Shown here: in pieces, positions 5,064 to 6,061 of the stretch
Layout of the letters: every line of letters begins with the position of its first letter
Numbering within the stretch: position 1 is the stretch's first letter
Assembly: GCA_030669775.1 (NCBI GenBank)
Contig: DAOVCZ010000124.1
Span: 1 to 6,061 of the forward strand
Direction: 5' to 3'
Length of the DNA: 6,061 nt
Origin: Chloroflexota bacterium
GTDB taxonomy: Bacteria; Chloroflexota; Anaerolineae; Anaerolineales; UBA4823
Notes under the pieces: model-generated
The model's input: the letters and a program-made list of their open reading frames with translations, nothing else
The model's database searches: none
What the model was told of the DNA's origin: nothing
Made by a program: the position numbers and the translations under genes

Positions 5064-5518
5064 GATTATTTCTTGGAGTAAGTTTAGCTAAAAGTTATGA
5101 AGGAGTTGTTAGGAGACCTTGAAGATACTGTGAATTCCAGGGGATAATACCGATGGGGATTTATCGAAAAGCTAAATTGTGTTTGTGATTTATTCCACTA
5201 ATATTGACTCAAATATTCTTATCAACTTAAACTTCGAGTTTCGGCAAAAACGGATGGAATCCTTACCGGGAACTTCCCAAAGGTATAAACATGATGTGTG
5301 AGTAAAAAGAAGATTATCCAAATGCACATTCACAAGATAATCGCGTATCCCAAGCGATTCAAGCCAATGGGTTTGGCAGGCAGCGGAACTCACTTAGCGA
5401 AGTCCATAATGTCACCTGTTTAATCAAAGCTTTATCATCGTTTCCTTTGCCGAGTCAATGCACAGAAAACCCAAAAACTCCTCATTTGAAACAAAGTAGC
5501 AGAGGCTGCCCAGTTTTG
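5064..5518. other. AT-rich intergenic region without a convincing gene
   Basis: This stretch is AT-rich and short frames on both strands are broken by stops. A 67-codon - strand frame (5190-5393) with a GTG start has no good ribosome binding site and no motif I recognise. A 10-bp palindrome TTTAGCTAAA lies at 5083-5092 and a 7-bp inverted pair GATTATC/GATAATC at 5312-5342; both could be chance. The operon promoter probably lies in the left part. Decayed mobile DNA is plausible but not shown. Confidence 0.4.
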
Positions 5519-5719
5519 TCACTCATCTTTCTCTATCTGGTTGAGAATCAGCACTCCTGAATGCGGGCTTTCTACCTCACCATAGTGATTGGGAAGGATG
5601 CCTGCCTTCGCAAGCCATTTGCCTTTGAGGCGGATGCGAGGTACGGTTTGCTTTCGCCAGAAGTCACCAATCTCTTCCACTTTCAGGATACGTTTCTTGT
5701 TTTTGATCCTGTTTACCAT
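5519..5719 (-). CDS. SymE-family small protein (toxin-like)
   Basis: The 66-residue protein has a basic N-terminus (MVNRIKNKKRILKVEE) followed by a SymE-type domain at about 26-61. This contains VPRIRLKGKWLAKAGI (26-41) and a later beta segment, GEVESPHSGVLILN (47-60). The hallmark is an R-L-x-G-K/N-W-L-x-x-A-G stretch followed by a beta pair. SymE proteins have an AbrB-like fold. The E. coli member is an SOS-induced toxin controlled by an antisense RNA, and later work links it to nucleoid DNA. Most homologues in other phyla lack that setting, so toxicity here is inferred from family only. The start at 5719 is firm: AGGAGG sits five nt upstream and overlaps the stop of the preceding gene, only 9 nt away, which indicates translational coupling. 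No typical terminator is visible after the TGA. Confidence 0.72.
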   Translation of the reverse strand: MVNRIKNKKRILKVEEIGDFWRKQTVPRIRLKGKWLAKAGILPNHYGEVESPHSGVLILNQIEKDE

Positions 5720-5724
5720 GGTTG

Positions 5725-5730
5725 CCTCCT
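5725..5730 (-). promoter_or_regulatory. Perfect Shine-Dalgarno overlapping the upstream stop codon
   Basis: The - strand reads AGGAGG five nt before the ATG at 5719. Its first two bases belong to the TAG stop (5729-5731) of the zinc-ribbon gene. This supports both the SymE-like start and coupling of the two genes. Confidence 0.8.
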
Positions 5731-6061
5731 ATTTCCCCTTGCACCAATCGTCATCTACCTTGTGGGAGAACCATAGGCGGCCATCCTTCTCCCAGCGCTT
5801 CATCTCGCATTGATGAATGGGACACCAGGCTGGATCGTTTGATTGATCCTGACCGGATTTGTTTCCATTCGTCGATTTGTTGTTGGCAGGAACTCGATAT
5901 CCCCGACGGTTGTGTGTGTAAGGGATACATTCATTGTTGAGCAGGTAGACGATAGCGCTGTTGACCTTCTCCAATAGCTCCGAACCACTTTCTGATCGCA
6001 GGGTGAGCTGGCACTCAAACCCCTCTAGGCTGATGTGCCTGGTGTTCCAGAAGGCTGGTGC
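5729..6061 (-). CDS. Zinc-ribbon-like accessory protein, N-terminus beyond the window edge
   Basis: The frame is open to the right edge, giving 110 C-terminal residues and a TAG stop. An internal TTG at 5974 could be read as a start, but the frame continues upstream without a stop and with protein-like sequence (SLEGFECQLTLRSESGSELL, visible residues 11-30). The true start is therefore probably outside. The visible part has an alpha/beta segment (about 10-58), a polar Asn/Ser/Gln-rich linker (59-77) and a C-terminal DPAWCPIH...WEKDGRLWFSHK...WCKGK module. Cys80, His83, His100 and Cys107 are candidate metal ligands, with Cys85 extra. I have seen this CPIH...MK...W-SHK...WC-G pattern in small phage and plasmid accessory proteins and beside single-strand DNA-handling proteins; nucleic acid binding is a reasonable guess but not shown. 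It is followed by the SymE-like gene 9 nt later. Confidence 0.7.
   Translation of the reverse strand, partial: APAFWNTRHISLEGFECQLTLRSESGSELLEKVNSAIVYLLNNECIPYTHNRRGYRVPANNKSTNGNKSGQDQSNDPAWCPIHQCEMKRWEKDGRLWFSHKVDDDWCKGK

Noticed and set aside
5097..5147. A 16-codon + strand frame starting ATGAAGGAG.
   Set aside because: It is too short and unsupported, has no similarity I recognise, and the following codons are broken by stops.
5190..5393. A 67-codon - strand frame with a GTG start.
   Set aside because: No ribosome binding site, no motif, and AT-rich surroundings with broken frames; it was left as non-coding.
1..6061. CRISPR array, rRNA or riboswitch.
   Set aside because: No regular spaced repeats, no rRNA-like conserved stretches and no known riboswitch core were seen on either strand.

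Overview
The window looks like bacterial chromosomal DNA, most likely from a Chloroflexota (Anaerolineae-like) organism. This placement is an inference from the kind of cytochrome bc operon, the GH130 phosphorylase and the style of the accessory genes; no phylogenetic marker is present. A respiratory operon in the middle is flanked on both sides by traces of mobile DNA.

Left part (1-476, + strand): the C-terminal 157 residues of a GH130 mannoside phosphorylase/glycosidase, cut by the window edge. Positions 477-1125 form a scarred intergenic region. It holds a long interrupted palindrome (619-652), the 3' half of a tRNA-Leu(UAA) without a recognisable 5' half (667-718), a short open frame that reads like the N-terminus of a tyrosine recombinase and then breaks off (801-959), and a 103-bp element bounded by 25-bp inverted repeats resembling IS30-family ends (980-1082). 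Together these read as an old tRNA-targeted integration site.

Middle (5017 down to 1126, - strand): a four-gene operon. In transcription order it encodes an exported protein with two related beta-rich domains and no known function, a one-piece cytochrome b with b6-type haem spacing, a Rieske iron-sulfur protein and a membrane-anchored triheme cytochrome c. The last three form a complete quinol:cytochrome c oxidoreductase. Quinol is oxidised on cytochrome b, one electron passes through the Rieske cluster to the c hemes, and protons are released outside. The first gene is separated from cytochrome b by a perfect 11-bp hairpin, and the other junctions are 4 and 10 nt, which suggests tight co-expression.

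Right part (5018-6061): about 500 AT-rich bases with no convincing gene, then two short - strand genes. One is a SymE-family small protein whose ribosome binding site overlaps the stop codon of the gene before it. The other is a protein with a Cys/His zinc-ribbon-like C-terminus of a kind seen in phage and plasmid accessory genes; it runs off the right edge.
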